Below, in pieces: positions 45,715 to 56,091 of a stretch of DNA of 64,000 nt. The DNA lies in the NCBI GenBank assembly GCA_026008535.1, contig BRKX01000006.1:39172664-39236663 (forward strand), in the 5' to 3' direction. The notes beneath the pieces were generated by a model. The model was given only the letters and a program-made list of their open reading frames with translations. It was not told the origin of the DNA and made no database searches. This DNA is from Perilla frutescens. Lineage: Eukaryota > Streptophyta > Magnoliopsida > Lamiales > Lamiaceae. How positions within the stretch are numbered: the stretch's first letter is position 1; each line of letters begins with the position of its first letter. Both the position numbers and the translations under genes were made by a program.

Positions 45715-46712
45715 TGAAGGCTAACATTTCTGGAACATGGTACTTTGATAGTGGATGTTCTCGATGCATGACCGACAATAAGAAATTTCTTGAAGAATAC
45801 ACCACTACCAACAAAGGCAAGGTCAGCTATGGAGGATGAGCTCAAGGAAACATTGTCAGAAAAGGTACCTTGAATGTTAAACATTTTCCTAAGTTCCAGA
45901 ATGTCCTACATGTTGAGGGATTAACGGCCAATTTGATCAGTATCAGTCAGCTGTGTGACGATGGTATGCATATCAAGGTTGATAAAAACACTTGTGAAGT
46001 GTTTGACAAACACGACAAATGCCTAATGTTTGGTAGTCGTGCATCTGATAATTGCTACCATGCTGACAAAGATGAAACCTGCAACATGACTGTAAATGAT
46101 GAAACAAAGTTGATTCATCAAAAACTCGGTCATGTGAGCATGGTAAATTTGAAAAAGATGATTGTGTCGGATGCTGTTCGCGGCCTACCAAAGATGAATG
46201 TTGATCACTATGTTGTATGTGGTGCCTGCCAAAAGGGAAAACAAACCAGAATTCCTCAGAAAAGCCTGGGTGGTTGTCAAACAATAAGATGTTTTCAACT
46301 CTTACACATGGACATCATGGGACCAGTCGATACAAAGAGCATGAGTGGTCAGAGTTTCATCCTTGTCATTGTTGATGATTTCTCAAGGTATACTTGGGTT
46401 GAATTTCTGCAAGAAAAATCTGAAACGTTCAAAGTCTTCAAAATATTCTGCAACACAATGTGTCTACAATTTGACACCAACATTGCATGCGTAAGAACAG
46501 ATCATGGAAGAGAATTTGAGAATGCTGCATTCGATGACTTTTCTGAAAGGAAATGAATACTTCATGAGTATTCAGCTCCCAAAACTCCAGAAAAAAATGG
46601 AGTAGTGGAGAGAAAGAATCGAACTCTGTAGGAAATATCATGTGCAATGTTACAGGCTAAAGGACTTTCATAGAAGCTGTGGGCTGAAGCTATTAACACA
46701 GCCTGTCACATG
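45715..46712 (+). pseudogene. copia protease and integrase of E
   Basis: Protease WYFDSGCSRCMT with an in-frame TGA shortly after (shared with unit 1), then SISQLCDDGMH. The integrase finger (H-x-K-L-GHV ... CGACQKGK) and core follow: LLHMDIMGPV, RTDHGREF and NGVVERKNRTL, so all three catalytic acids are encoded. Stops at 46554, 46628 and about 46670 interrupt it. It ends at a TACH-like stretch near 46705, where about 1 kb encoding the integrase C-terminus and hinge expected in this family is missing. Confidence 0.88.
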
Positions 46713-46789
46713 TTGCTCTGCCGATGTTGCTGAATTGGTCAAACATGTGTGCATGTCATCAGTTATTAACCTTGTGTCCATTTCATGCT

Positions 46790-48328
46790 TTCTATCCAGT
46801 GTTGAACCTAAAAATGTCAAAGAAGCACTAAAAGATGAATTCTGGGTAGAAGCAATGCATGATGAGCTGATTCAGTTTGTTCGAAATAATGTGTGGGAAT
46901 TGGTTCCAAGGCCTGAAAATAAAAATGTAATTGGAACCAAATGGATTTTTAAGAACAAGATTGATGAGTCTAGTAATGTGGTTAGAAACAAAGCCAGGCT
47001 AGTGGCTCAAGGTTATACTCAAGTAGAAGGCATAGACTATGATAAAACATTCGCTCCTGTTGCTAGAATAGAGTCTATCCATCTCCTACTTGACATTACT
47101 TGCCACATTGGGTTTACATTGTATCAAATGGATGTCGAAAGTGCCTTTCTGAATGGCATTTTGAATGAGGAAGCCTATGCTGAACAACCAAAAGGCTTTG
47201 AATGTCATGAAAAACCAAACCATGTGCTGAAATTACACAAGACTTTGTATGGGCTTAAACAAGCTCCTAGAGCTTGGTATGCTCGTCTTACGGAGTTTTT
47301 AATTGACTTTGGTTTCTCAAGAGGGGTGGCTGATAAAGCATTATTTATCAAAAGGATTCACAAACACATCACAGTTGCACAAATCTACGTTGATGATATT
47401 GTGTTTGGATCTACTTGTTCTAACCTCCTCAGTGAGTTTATTGATGCAATGTGCAGCACATTTGAAATGAGCATGGTCAGTAAATTGGCCTACTTTCTTG
47501 GTCTCCAAATCAAGCAAGATAAAGATGGGATTTTTATATCCCAAAGCAAGTATGCCAAAAATCTGATTAAGCACTTCGGACTTGAAGCTGCAAAACCTAT
47601 GAAGACACCAATGGGATCCTCTGAAAAACTTAGCAAAGGCGATGTTGGAGTCAATGTTGACCCAATAATGTATAGAGGAATGATTGGAAGCTTGCTCTAC
47701 TTGACTGCTAGCAGACCTGATATCATGTTCAATGTTGGAGTATGTGCTAGATACCAAGCTCAACCCATGGAGTCTCACTTGAAGGCTGTCAAAAGAATAA
47801 TTCGATATGTTGATGGTATAGTCAACTTTGGAATCAGGTATTGTAAAGATACAAACACCAGCCTTATTGGATACAGTGATTCAGATTGGTCAGGCGATGT
47901 TGATGATAGGAAGAGCACAAGTGGAGGTTGCTTCTTTTTAGGGAGCAATATGGTTTCTTGGTTACGCAAGAAACAAAATTGCATCTCCTTATCAACAGCT
48001 GAATCTGAATATGTTGCAGCTGCTAGTTGTTGTGCTCAGTTGGTATGGCTGAACCAAATGTTGGAGGACTATGGCATGACAAACTCATCACTTACCCTGC
48101 TATGTGATAATGCAAATGTTATTGAAATTTTCAAGAAACCCTGTTCAACATTCACGCACTAAGCATATCGACATTCGACATCATTTCATCAGAGACTTGG
48201 TGGAAAAGGAGATCATAAACATCAAGTATATATCCACTGAGAATCAAACAGCGGATATTTTTATCAAGCCCCTTGATTTCGAGAGATTTTCTGCCTTGAG
48301 AAACTCTCTTGGAATGTGTTCAGTTTAA
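46790..48328 (+). pseudogene. copia reverse transcriptase and RNase H of E
   Basis: The longest pol frame in the window. RT begins at VEPKNVKEAL (46801); codons before it in the same frame come from deleted sequence and are not RT. Motifs in order: IGTKWIFKNK, FAPVARIES, YQMDVESAFLNG, LYGLKQAPRAWY, YVDD at 47385-47396, FFLGLQIKQ-like and SLLYLTASRPDI. RNase H follows with YSDSDWSG, KSTSGGCFFLG and STAESEYVAAASCCAQ. A frameshift at about 48110-48150 moves the end (HSRTKHIDIRHHF, ADIFIKPL) into another frame that stops at 48328. RT motifs are complete, but the polyprotein is broken. Confidence 0.93.
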
Positions 48329-48345
48329 TTAGTTTTTTTTGTTTA

Positions 48346-48389
48346 CTGATGTTGAACTCGGTGTGAGTTTGTTTTTCTATCAACATCAG
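48346..48389 (+). other. hairpin just after RNase H of E
   Basis: Perfect 10-bp arms CTGATGTTGA and TCAACATCAG with a 24-base loop, starting 18 nt after the pol stop codon. The arm core TGTTGA/TCAACA recurs in the palindromes at 51191-51336. Confidence 0.6.
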
Positions 48390-48970
48390 TTGTTTATCTT
48401 ATTTTACTTTAGTATTTCTTATAATTATAATTCAAAGCTTACTTAATGAAAATATGGTTGATCTGCTCTTAATTTAACAAAATCAACTACTTGAAATTTT
48501 GAATATGAGTTTGTGAATGAAATGCCCATGACCCTAAAAGGTAAATTATAGAAAATTGTGTGTATTTCATTCATTGTTCTTCATTATTGTAGCTGATGTT
48601 GTGGCCAAGATTGCAGAGAAACCATATCCTTCAGAAAATATATGCTTAGAATTATATTATTTTTTGTGTATGGTTTTCGTTTCTTTATTTTATTCATTAA
48701 TAAGAGAACACAGAAAATATTTTCGGGCCCACAAAGATTCACTTTTTGAATTTTTATAATAAGGACTCATTTTGATATGGTGTATCCCTACTAACCTTAA
48801 ATTATTTAAATTTTTTTATCAAAAAGTGGGTGATGTGACAATTGGGCAGTTCCGATTTTTGAGGGTGGGAGCTATATCTACTTATTTTTGGAATTATTTT
48901 TTTTATTCCTCTCACTCTTTCCTTCTGGAAGCCTTTTCATCTCCCACTCTTGGTTTCTCATTTCTTCAAT

Positions 48971-48990
48971 CTTTTTACAGATTATCAATG
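48971..48990 (+). promoter_or_regulatory. candidate 3' splice site before the env-like ORF (E)
   Basis: A pyrimidine-rich stretch ending CTTTTTACAG (48971-48980) lies 7 nt before the ATG at 48988. Element D has the same arrangement at 59168-59190. This suggests the ORF is reached on a spliced subgenomic RNA. Seen in sequence; function is inference. Confidence 0.5.
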
Positions 48991-50955
48991 ACGGATCCCA
49001 AAGAGTTATCAGTAATGTATGAGATGATAAAACAGTTGTTCGAGAAAACTATGGGCACACCATCTTCTACCTCTGGTCCTGCTGGAACATCAGCTGACAC
49101 TCCTTCCACCACATCCACTCCCGCAGTAACTGCAACAGCCGAACTCACTCCAGAAGGACCCAAATCGGAGTCCGAAAAACCCTCATCTCCTCCGGCTGAA
49201 CATGCAGATGCTTCTATGGAGGAAACTGCTGCTCCTAGCTCTACGTTGGTGCTAAACCCTACTCCAATCTAGGAAGTCATTCTAGGAGAAGAAGAAAACC
49301 CTATTGATCCAGATCTAGGGTTACACATTAGAGCTTTAGCCGAGAAGAAGAAAAATTACCCTACCCGGAAGTCTAAACAACTTCACGGCCAACAAGGGTC
49401 TCTCAAGGAAGAGGCCGGTGAGGATTCGAGCAAAAAAAGGCAAGGAGAACTCTAAAAATGGAGGAAAAACCAGTGAGGCCCCTAAACGATGAGTCCGATG
49501 AAGAGGAGAATCCCCCTGAAATCTCTCCTAGATAAAGTTGTTGATGATGTGGAAGCCGATGTTGAACAACAAGAGAAGTCTCTCCCTACTATGCCAGAAG
49601 TCAATATTCCTGAAAAGCTTGCATCTTCAGGACAAACATCAAAAGGGAAAAAGGGCGCTGTTTCTGGCCCTAAAAAGAAAGGTTCTTCCCCTGCATCCTC
49701 ACAAGAGACGGTCTCATCTGGCACAGCCAAAGAGATAGTCTCTCCATTCCTCACTCATTCAGCCGATGTCAAAGACGATGCGAATTCTGCTGACTCTGAA
49801 CCTGTCTATCCTCCAGGTTTACCCTATGATGTTTCCTCAGCATTCAACAAGACATTCTACTCTCAACATGCTAAATTGCTTCATAAAACTATTGTTCTTC
49901 ATCCCACACGTGTCGAAAAGTAAATAGATGTGCTTAGTTTTAAAAAATATGGCATGGATGTTTTCTTGAAAGAGAGGGGTCTCTGAAAATCTGTCACTGC
50001 ATTGTCTTCTTTTGAGCCTGATGTTGTAGCTGAATATTATGCAAACATGTCTCCTTAAATGGGTGATAAAACTAAGAGCAAGTATGGGGAGGTTTATATG
50101 ATGGATAAGATCTATTCACTTAACCCCTTGATCATTAACAAGTTTTTAGGTCTTGGCAATGATTCTGTGTTGTTAGCCTTGATTTAATTGATGATGCGGT
50201 GTCGACTGTCACTGGTGGTCGGGTAACAAAGTGAACTAACAAGCTCTCCACTTCTAAGCTCACTTTATTTTATTCTGTTTTACACAAATTAACTGTGTGT
50301 AATTGATTACCTACCATCAACTCTTCTGGTCTTACTGTGGATCAAGCATTCTTGCTCTTCAAGCTTGGAACAAAAATCTCCTTCAACCTCGGAGAATATA
50401 TTTTTGACTATATGCTGAAGGCTGCTGCAAAATCAAACACCACCAGTATCATACCTTTTCCCTATCTCATTTATGTCATCCTGGTTGACCAAGGTGTGAA
50501 GCCAAATAAGAAATAAGATAGTTACTGAAACCTCAACTATCTCTATCATCAAGCCTAAAGGGAATGAAGATGGTGCGATCAATCTCTCTTATACCTTTGG
50601 TCGAAGTTCAACTGCTGTATCAAGGGATGTTGAGCAGGATGTTGCTGCAGATAGTGCACTCTCTCCTCCTCTTTCAGAAAGTGATATAGCAAGTGCTTCC
50701 TTGCACTTGATGACAATTTCTGTGCAGGTTTTAAACTTCTATATATCACAGATGGATTCAATGATTCATCAAAGCACAGTGCTCACCAATGCAATGATTG
50801 AGCTTCATCAAGCACTTTGAGGAACTCTTTCTACATAAAAAGGGGGAGTAGATGTAGCTGGTGTTGGTGCTAGTGTTGATGAAGATGTTGGGGTTGTTGA
50901 ACCTGAGAAGGCTGGGAAGTCCGTAGCCAAGGAGAAGGGCAAAAAGAAAATTTGA
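48988..50955 (+). pseudogene. Sirevirus env-like third ORF (E), decayed
   Basis: ORF downstream of RNase H, on the same strand as pol. The start ATG at 48988 opens an MTDPKE N-terminus followed by a Ser/Thr/Pro-rich stretch to 49272, then a Lys-rich segment (49489-49923). The conserved core then follows in broken frames: a FYSQHAKLL and YGMDVFLKERG stretch, AEYYANMSP, SLNPLIINKFLGL (50140) and LGEYIFDY-like residues (50390). This core matches the env-like ORF of element D and the putative plant transposon protein family (PF20167-like). The C-terminus is a short coiled segment and a Lys-rich tail ending at 50955. No obvious signal peptide or membrane segment; env-like is a positional name. Confidence 0.7.
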
Positions 50956-51518
50956 AATTTTCTCTATCAAAAATAATTTAATTTCATGTTTATGTATTGT
51001 GCTGGACACAAGTTTGTTTTGGATGTGTTTACATCCTTGTTTACTTTTGATGTGCTGGACACATATATTTTTTGTTGTTGGGTATCCACGGTTGGATATC
51101 CTTGGATAATTATATTGTTAATCATTAGTGTTAATTGATGATTTTGCTATATATATTTCTATTCTCATATTTCATAGGTGTTATGTTTTTGTTGGGAATG
51201 ATTTCAACATTGATATTCTGTTTCTCACATAATTTATAGCATGTGATGTTTTGTGTTGAAAATGATTTCAACATCATGATTGTGTTCACGTGTTTTTAAT
51301 ATGTGATGATTGATATGTTGAGAATGTTCTCAACATTGTATGGTACTGTATAGGGAATTATACCCACTAACTTTGTATTTTTTTTTACAAATAATAATTT
51401 AAGAGGGAGCAAACATTAAGTGGGAGTTTTTAAACTCCAATATTTTTGTTTTCGTATTCTGCTGCGACTCTAATCATAGATATATTGAGCTTTATGTTTT
51501 GTGCAGAAAGGGTAAGCT
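50956..51518 (+). other. non-coding region with three palindromes before the E polypurine tract
   Basis: Contains GTTGGGAATGATTTCAAC (51191-51208), TGTTGAAAATGATTTCAACA (51254-51273) and a 22-base palindrome with 10-bp arms ATGTTGAGAA/TTCTCAACAT (51315-51336). All are built on GTTGA/TCAAC. Conserved palindromic motifs in non-coding regions are a described feature of Sireviruses; this particular set is read directly here. Confidence 0.65.
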
Positions 51519-51530
51519 TAAGGGGGAGAT
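51519..51530 (+). other. polypurine tract of E
   Basis: TAAGGGGGAGAT immediately before the LTR head TGTTGAG. The combined GGGGGAGATTGTTG is the typical Sirevirus PPT-LTR junction. Confidence 0.92.
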
Positions 51531-52592
51531 TGTTGAGTTTGATGTGTTCCAGATTATGTTATCACTTCGTTTGATAAAATCGCAATCAATGTCGTATCTA
51601 ATCATGTTCCGTCATTCTCGTCACATCGAGTATAACACTCGAATTATTAATCTTATCCTTTCCTAGTATTTTGGATTAAATTATTTTAAATTAATCTGAA
51701 TATATTGTGATATTTATCACATTTTATTTTCCATGTATTTAGGGATTTATTGGATATTTTATTACGAATTATATCTTGGATAATGTTGATTTTGACTTGT
51801 TCAAAATCTGTTCCAGATTTGTAGGGGACATGATGTTCCCACTCTCCATTGAACACTAACCGTTGCAGGTGAACATGTGCCACTGGAGTAACCGCTACTA
51901 TTGTACGATATTGAAGAACATGTGCCACACAATGCAGAAGACGGTTATCTGAAGTCCACTTCAGCAATCGGTAGTGGAAATCGGTTGATTCAAGTCCCTG
52001 TCATCTAGGATCATGAAGCAACTACCAAGACAAGATGAAGGAAGTATTTAAGGTCCCTTAGACCTTCAAATCATTTATGCAAGCAGGTTATCACCATGGT
52101 TTGTGAGAAGCTCTGAATCTTGCATCTAGTGTCGTCTCTGAAATCCAAGACATCTTCTCCAACATCTGCCTAGCGTCCCAATCAGCTGGAGACTTTCATT
52201 TTAGTTGTGTGTATAGGTTAGATAGTCAACTTTGAGAGTCTATGATTTAGAGTGACTTGTTGTAATCTATCTATGTGTTTAGATAGGTTTGTTTGAGTGA
52301 TTATTCGAGTGAGTGAAGCTAGGATAGTCCTCTGTATGTTTTATGCAGTGTTGTCAAGGGAGTGAACCGAGACAACATCAGCATTATTTTTGTTTATCAC
52401 TTATGATAGTGAATTTCGCCTTGAGGCAATCACACACCGTAAGGAGTGTGATTTAAAATTTATTTTATGCAAAGTTCAGTTTACGTTTCCGCCGCATGTT
52501 GAAGGCAATGTGGTAATACTAGCTTCAACATTTCATTTAACTTTGCTATTTACATCCGAAATTCACATTGTTTCAGGCAACAAATTCTAACA
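51531..52592 (+). repeat. 3' LTR of Sirevirus E (1062 bp)
   Basis: TGTTGAGTTTGATGTG to CAAATTCTAACA, followed by TTTTT (52593-52597), which matches the bases before the first 5' LTR. It differs from the 5' LTRs at about 65 positions, mostly transitions, counted by eye. Confidence 0.93.
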
Positions 52593-52597
52593 TTTTT

Positions 52598-53122
52598 CCC
52601 TACAGCTTCAAACTGGTATATAAAGATAATACACGAGCTAGAGATTTTCTTGTGGAAGCTCTTTTCCTCTCAATAAAAAAAAGTCATCTCGTCTAACTAT
52701 GGGCATAAAGGCTTTTCCCTTGCTTTCATCAAGTTACATCTTCTTTTTACAATGAAAAACAAATATCTTAAAAGAGAAGTGATTATCTTTGATAAATAAG
52801 GGGCAATTTGCACTTTGATAAATAGTTATATCGTATTAATTTACTGATTCTAAACAGATAAAAGTAGATTTTGGGTTCCCTAGTGGTGCACCAACAAAAG
52901 TGGAAAAATTAAAACTCGGTTATGGATGCTAGATGCATGGACCATCAATTATTAGATATTTGCACTATTTTAGAGAGAGAGAGAGATGCATTTACTCGAG
53001 TTTGGTTTGTCCTGAATGTTTGAATTTGAATTAGATAAGAGACGTACAAGAAGCTTCAACAACTTAATTAAGCTTTTATTTGAATATAATTAACTTTGAA
53101 CTTAATCATGATTAATATCAAA
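52598..53122. other. unassigned flank between Sirevirus E and the CACTA element
   Basis: About 0.5 kb, AT-rich, with a short AG repeat at 52974-52986. No gene, RNA or terminal repeat recognised. Confidence 0.5.
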
Positions 53123-53139
53123 CACTACAAGAAAATTAG

Positions 53140-53345
53140 TTCAAGGCAACGGAAATAGCAACGGAATGTATTCCGTCAAAACGGGCGACGGACTAGTTAT
53201 GCCATGATAGGCGACGGAATTAGCAATAACTAGCTGTCGCCAAATGGGGCGATGGACAATTTCCATCGTCTTTCATTTTTTATTTTATTTTTTTATTAAT
53301 TTTAATGATACAAAAATAAGGTAACGGAATAATTTCGTCGCCTTA
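53140..53345. repeat. CACTA subterminal repeats
   Basis: At least five occurrences of GGCGAC(G)G, GCAACGG or the reverse form TCGCC/CCGTC within 200 bp of the terminus. Such subterminal motifs bind the TnpA-type protein in En/Spm elements; binding here is inference from the family. Confidence 0.65.
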
Positions 53346-54522
53346 TTTTAATTTTAATTTTTTTTTAAAAAAAAGAACGGCAGGATCCCGGCTTTCTTCC
53401 TCAAAATCAAAATTGCAATCCCTATCTCTCTCTCTCTCTCTCTCAACCACGCCGCCGTCCCCCCCACCCACCGGTTCCCCCCGCTGATTCCCTCCGCTCC
53501 CTGCCGGTTCCCCCCACCCGCCGTTTCCCCCATCTCTCTCTCCCCCCCTGTTTCTCTCTGCCCTATCTCCCTCTCTTCCGTTGCAACATCCGCCTCCTCT
53601 GCCACCGCAGCCACCGCCTCCGCCACCACAACCACCACATCCACCACCTACGCCACCGATGAGGTAAGTCCCCCTCTCTCCCTCTCTTTGCTCAACGCCA
53701 CTGCCACTACATTTCATTGCTCATCTTTTTCTGTCGAATATATATTTGTTTTTACAAATTAATCAATTCAGGCTTTGAGTTACCCTATATAGTTGTAATT
53801 CAGGCTGTGAATTACCCTCACTCACTCTCTTTCGATTCAATTTTTTTTCCTTCAAAATTTAGAATTTTTTTGATGATCATGAGGTTAGAGATTTAGGGCT
53901 TTTGAATCATAGTAATATAACAGGTTAATTGAAAAATGTATATATTTATGTTAATTGAAAGGCAGATCGAGAGTTGACTGAAAAAAAAATGAAAGGCAGA
54001 TCGAGAGCAGAGAAATACATTTTGGTTTTTTGATGGAGGTTATGCTAATTGAACATTTGAACTGAATTAATTTTTCAGATTTATGTATTTATTGTTCTTA
54101 TTTTTGAATAAATTCCTATATTTGAATTTGGAATTTTTGTGGTTTAATGTGGTGTTTGATCGTGAAATGATGGAAATGTTACGCATTGTTATCTCCATAT
54201 ACAAATCAAAACTATAAATTAAATCAATATGTACAACAGTTTTGTGATTGAATTGAATTGAATGAATTTTAAATTATTAGAAATTAGAATGGAGGGGAAA
54301 ACCACGATACAAAAGATATACGTGGTTCGGTGGTCTACATTTAGACGACAAGTGTTAAAAATGACTAAGGTCTTTGTGTTTGATTTCTTAGTTTCATATT
54401 TGATATATATTATAACATTTTTTTTATATACAATCGTATTGCATTTAATTTCTAGCAAAATTCACTTAATATTATATTTTGTGTAAATATTATATTAATA
54501 TTCACACACACACACACATGTA

Positions 54523-54583
<61 letters not shown>
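54523..54583. repeat. ATT microsatellite
   Basis: About 20 uninterrupted TTA/ATT triplets inside a CACTA intron or untranslated region. Confidence 0.97.
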
Positions 54584-55119
54584 TCTTAATCAATAAATAA
54601 TTTATTTGATATATTTTGAAGTAAAACACTAAAAAGAAAAACAAAAAAATTGATTATTTGAAAAATAAATACTAAAAATTATAATAAATCATAATTTGGT
54701 AGGATAAATCTAAATAACAATATAAAATTAAATTACATTAAAATAAATTAAAAAATCAAATAGAAAATTAAAGAAAATCCTAAAACAATTGATATGTAAA
54801 TTTTTGAGTGCCAAATTAATATACCTCACTAATATACTTATAAATTACCACTTTATTTAAAGCATGTGTGTTATTTGAATTTATGAAAGCATGTTAGTTG
54901 AATTTTTTTAAAGCATGTTAGTTAAATGGGATGAGGGTCCCTGGATCCCTCTAATTTAATTGTTCATATTTATATTGGGACGAGGGCCCCTGGATCCCTC
55001 TGGTGTTTGGTATCTGCTAGCTAGTTTCAGAATATAAGTAAATGTTACGTCAATGACTTGGTCAAAATATAGTTTCACGTCATTATATTGCTGAATTTTT
55101 TCCTGATTACTTTTATAAT

Positions 55120-56091
55120 TTAGGCAAGTATGAATCGAAACCCTAGTGTAAATTGTACACTGAAAATGTGTAAGTTTTTATCAAATGACTAGCGGTGGTG
55201 GATTAATGGGGCTCGATTCTGAGCTATATCATTTATAGGATCCGTTGGCGGTCCCATTGATGATAGTGTCAGTCAGGATAGGACCGATGCTTAGGTTGAT
55301 TAGTCCCATACAATTGACTCGAGACGGGAGCTTGAGCTCGAGACTGAGGGGCTGGGACAGGTATGTTGATCTATATATCAATATATTTATTTAATTTACT
55401 TTATGTTTATTATAATTTAATATAATTTGCATTTTCAGAGTCATGAATTGGTTCGAGGGCAATTACAGCTATCTTCAAGAGGTACATGCATCCTACGGGT
55501 TTCGCTTGGAAGAAGGTGCCCGTGAAGAGGAGGATGTTGTATTGGGGGGAGTTCAAGGTAAAAAATTGATATATATATATATATATATATATGCATTTTG
55601 TTTTGTCTAATATTATCACTAACGCAGTTGTTTATTTATGTGTTAATACATAAGGAGTTTAGGTGGTCTTATCCTGATGAGGAGGTTCTTCCGCTGTTCT
55701 GGAAGAAGTGCCAGGATCGGTACAAGGACATGGTGCACCACATGAAGAAGGATGACTACCAGCGGGCCGGCAAGAGGCCTGATTTTGTGCACTAGGAGGA
55801 CTGGCCTGGCTGGAGGACACTCAGGAGAAGGCTCGAGTGGCTAAGAGGAGCCGCCTGACAGAGCCTGATGGACCAGGATCATCCAGCCAGACTCACCATG
55901 CAGGTGCCAGATCAGCCGTGGATCATATGCACGATCTAGTACAAGTTATAATAATTATTCAAGTTTATAATATAAAAAATTAACATTTTCTAATTGATTT
56001 CATTTTATTTTGTTGAATCAGGCTAGAGAGCAGCACCTGTCCGAGTGGGAGGTATGCTATTAGACCTACCTCAGGCGTGAGCTAGACTCCC
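55120..56091 (+). pseudogene. CACTA-associated plant transposase (transposase_24 type), truncated
   Basis: Coding remnant of the plant En/Spm accessory transposase family. Plausible exons are separated by canonical introns. An exon runs from a CAG acceptor (about 55437) over the VMNWFEGNYSYLQEVHASYG segment to GTTCAAG|GTAAAA (55556). The next, after ACGCAG (55627), carries EFRWSYPDEEVLPLFWKKC, DRYKDMVHHMKKD and KRPDFVH, ending in a TAG. The same frame continues with a WPGWRTL-like stretch, RLTEPDGPGSSQS and, after another intron, AREQHLSEWE. These are hallmarks of this family. The C-terminus is cut by the D insertion, and the TAG suggests inactivity. Confidence 0.8.

Larger units (their letters stand above)
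39198..46032 (+). repeat. tandem duplication, unit 2 (6835 bp)
   Basis: The second copy of the 32349-39197 segment. Offsets between copies are 6849 bp at the left end, falling to 6831 after the CT/TA microsatellite, then 6835-6836. Beyond 46032 the sequence continues into the rest of element E, which unit 1 lacks. Confidence 0.95.
33732..52592 (+). mobile_element. Sirevirus E with three LTRs (internal tandem duplication)
   Basis: Plus-strand Ty1/copia element. Outermost LTRs are at 33732-34794 and 51531-52592, both TGTTGAG...TTCTAACA, flanked by TTTTT on each side. The order gag, protease, integrase, RT, RNase H and env-like ORF, and the PPT-LTR junction GGGGGAGATTGTTG, are Sirevirus hallmarks. 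A second 5' LTR (40568-41630) arises from the tandem duplication. 5' and 3' LTRs differ at about 65 of 1062 positions by eye. Confidence 0.9.
53123..56091 (+). mobile_element. CACTA (En/Spm) transposon, left part
   Basis: Begins with the signature terminus CACTACAAGAAAA at 53123, preceded by AAA as possible 3-bp target duplication. Subterminal GGCGACGG / CCGTCGCC-type repeats lie in both orientations at 53140-53345. A GC-rich leader, introns and a transposase_24-like coding part follow. The element is interrupted at 56091 by the LTR of Sirevirus D; the right terminus would lie beyond D, outside the window. Confidence 0.88.

Noticed and set aside
40568..52592. Reading units 1 and 2 as two independent insertions of the same retrotransposon
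   Set aside because: The host flank, MITE, nested solo LTR and gag lesions are all duplicated too, and TTTTT flanks fit a single insertion with the outermost LTRs.
53343..53717. 124-aa Gly-rich minus-strand ORF resembling a glycine-rich protein
   Set aside because: It is the complement of the Pro/Thr-rich, pyrimidine-rich leader of the CACTA element; the plus strand has a splice-donor-like ATGAGGTAAGT there.
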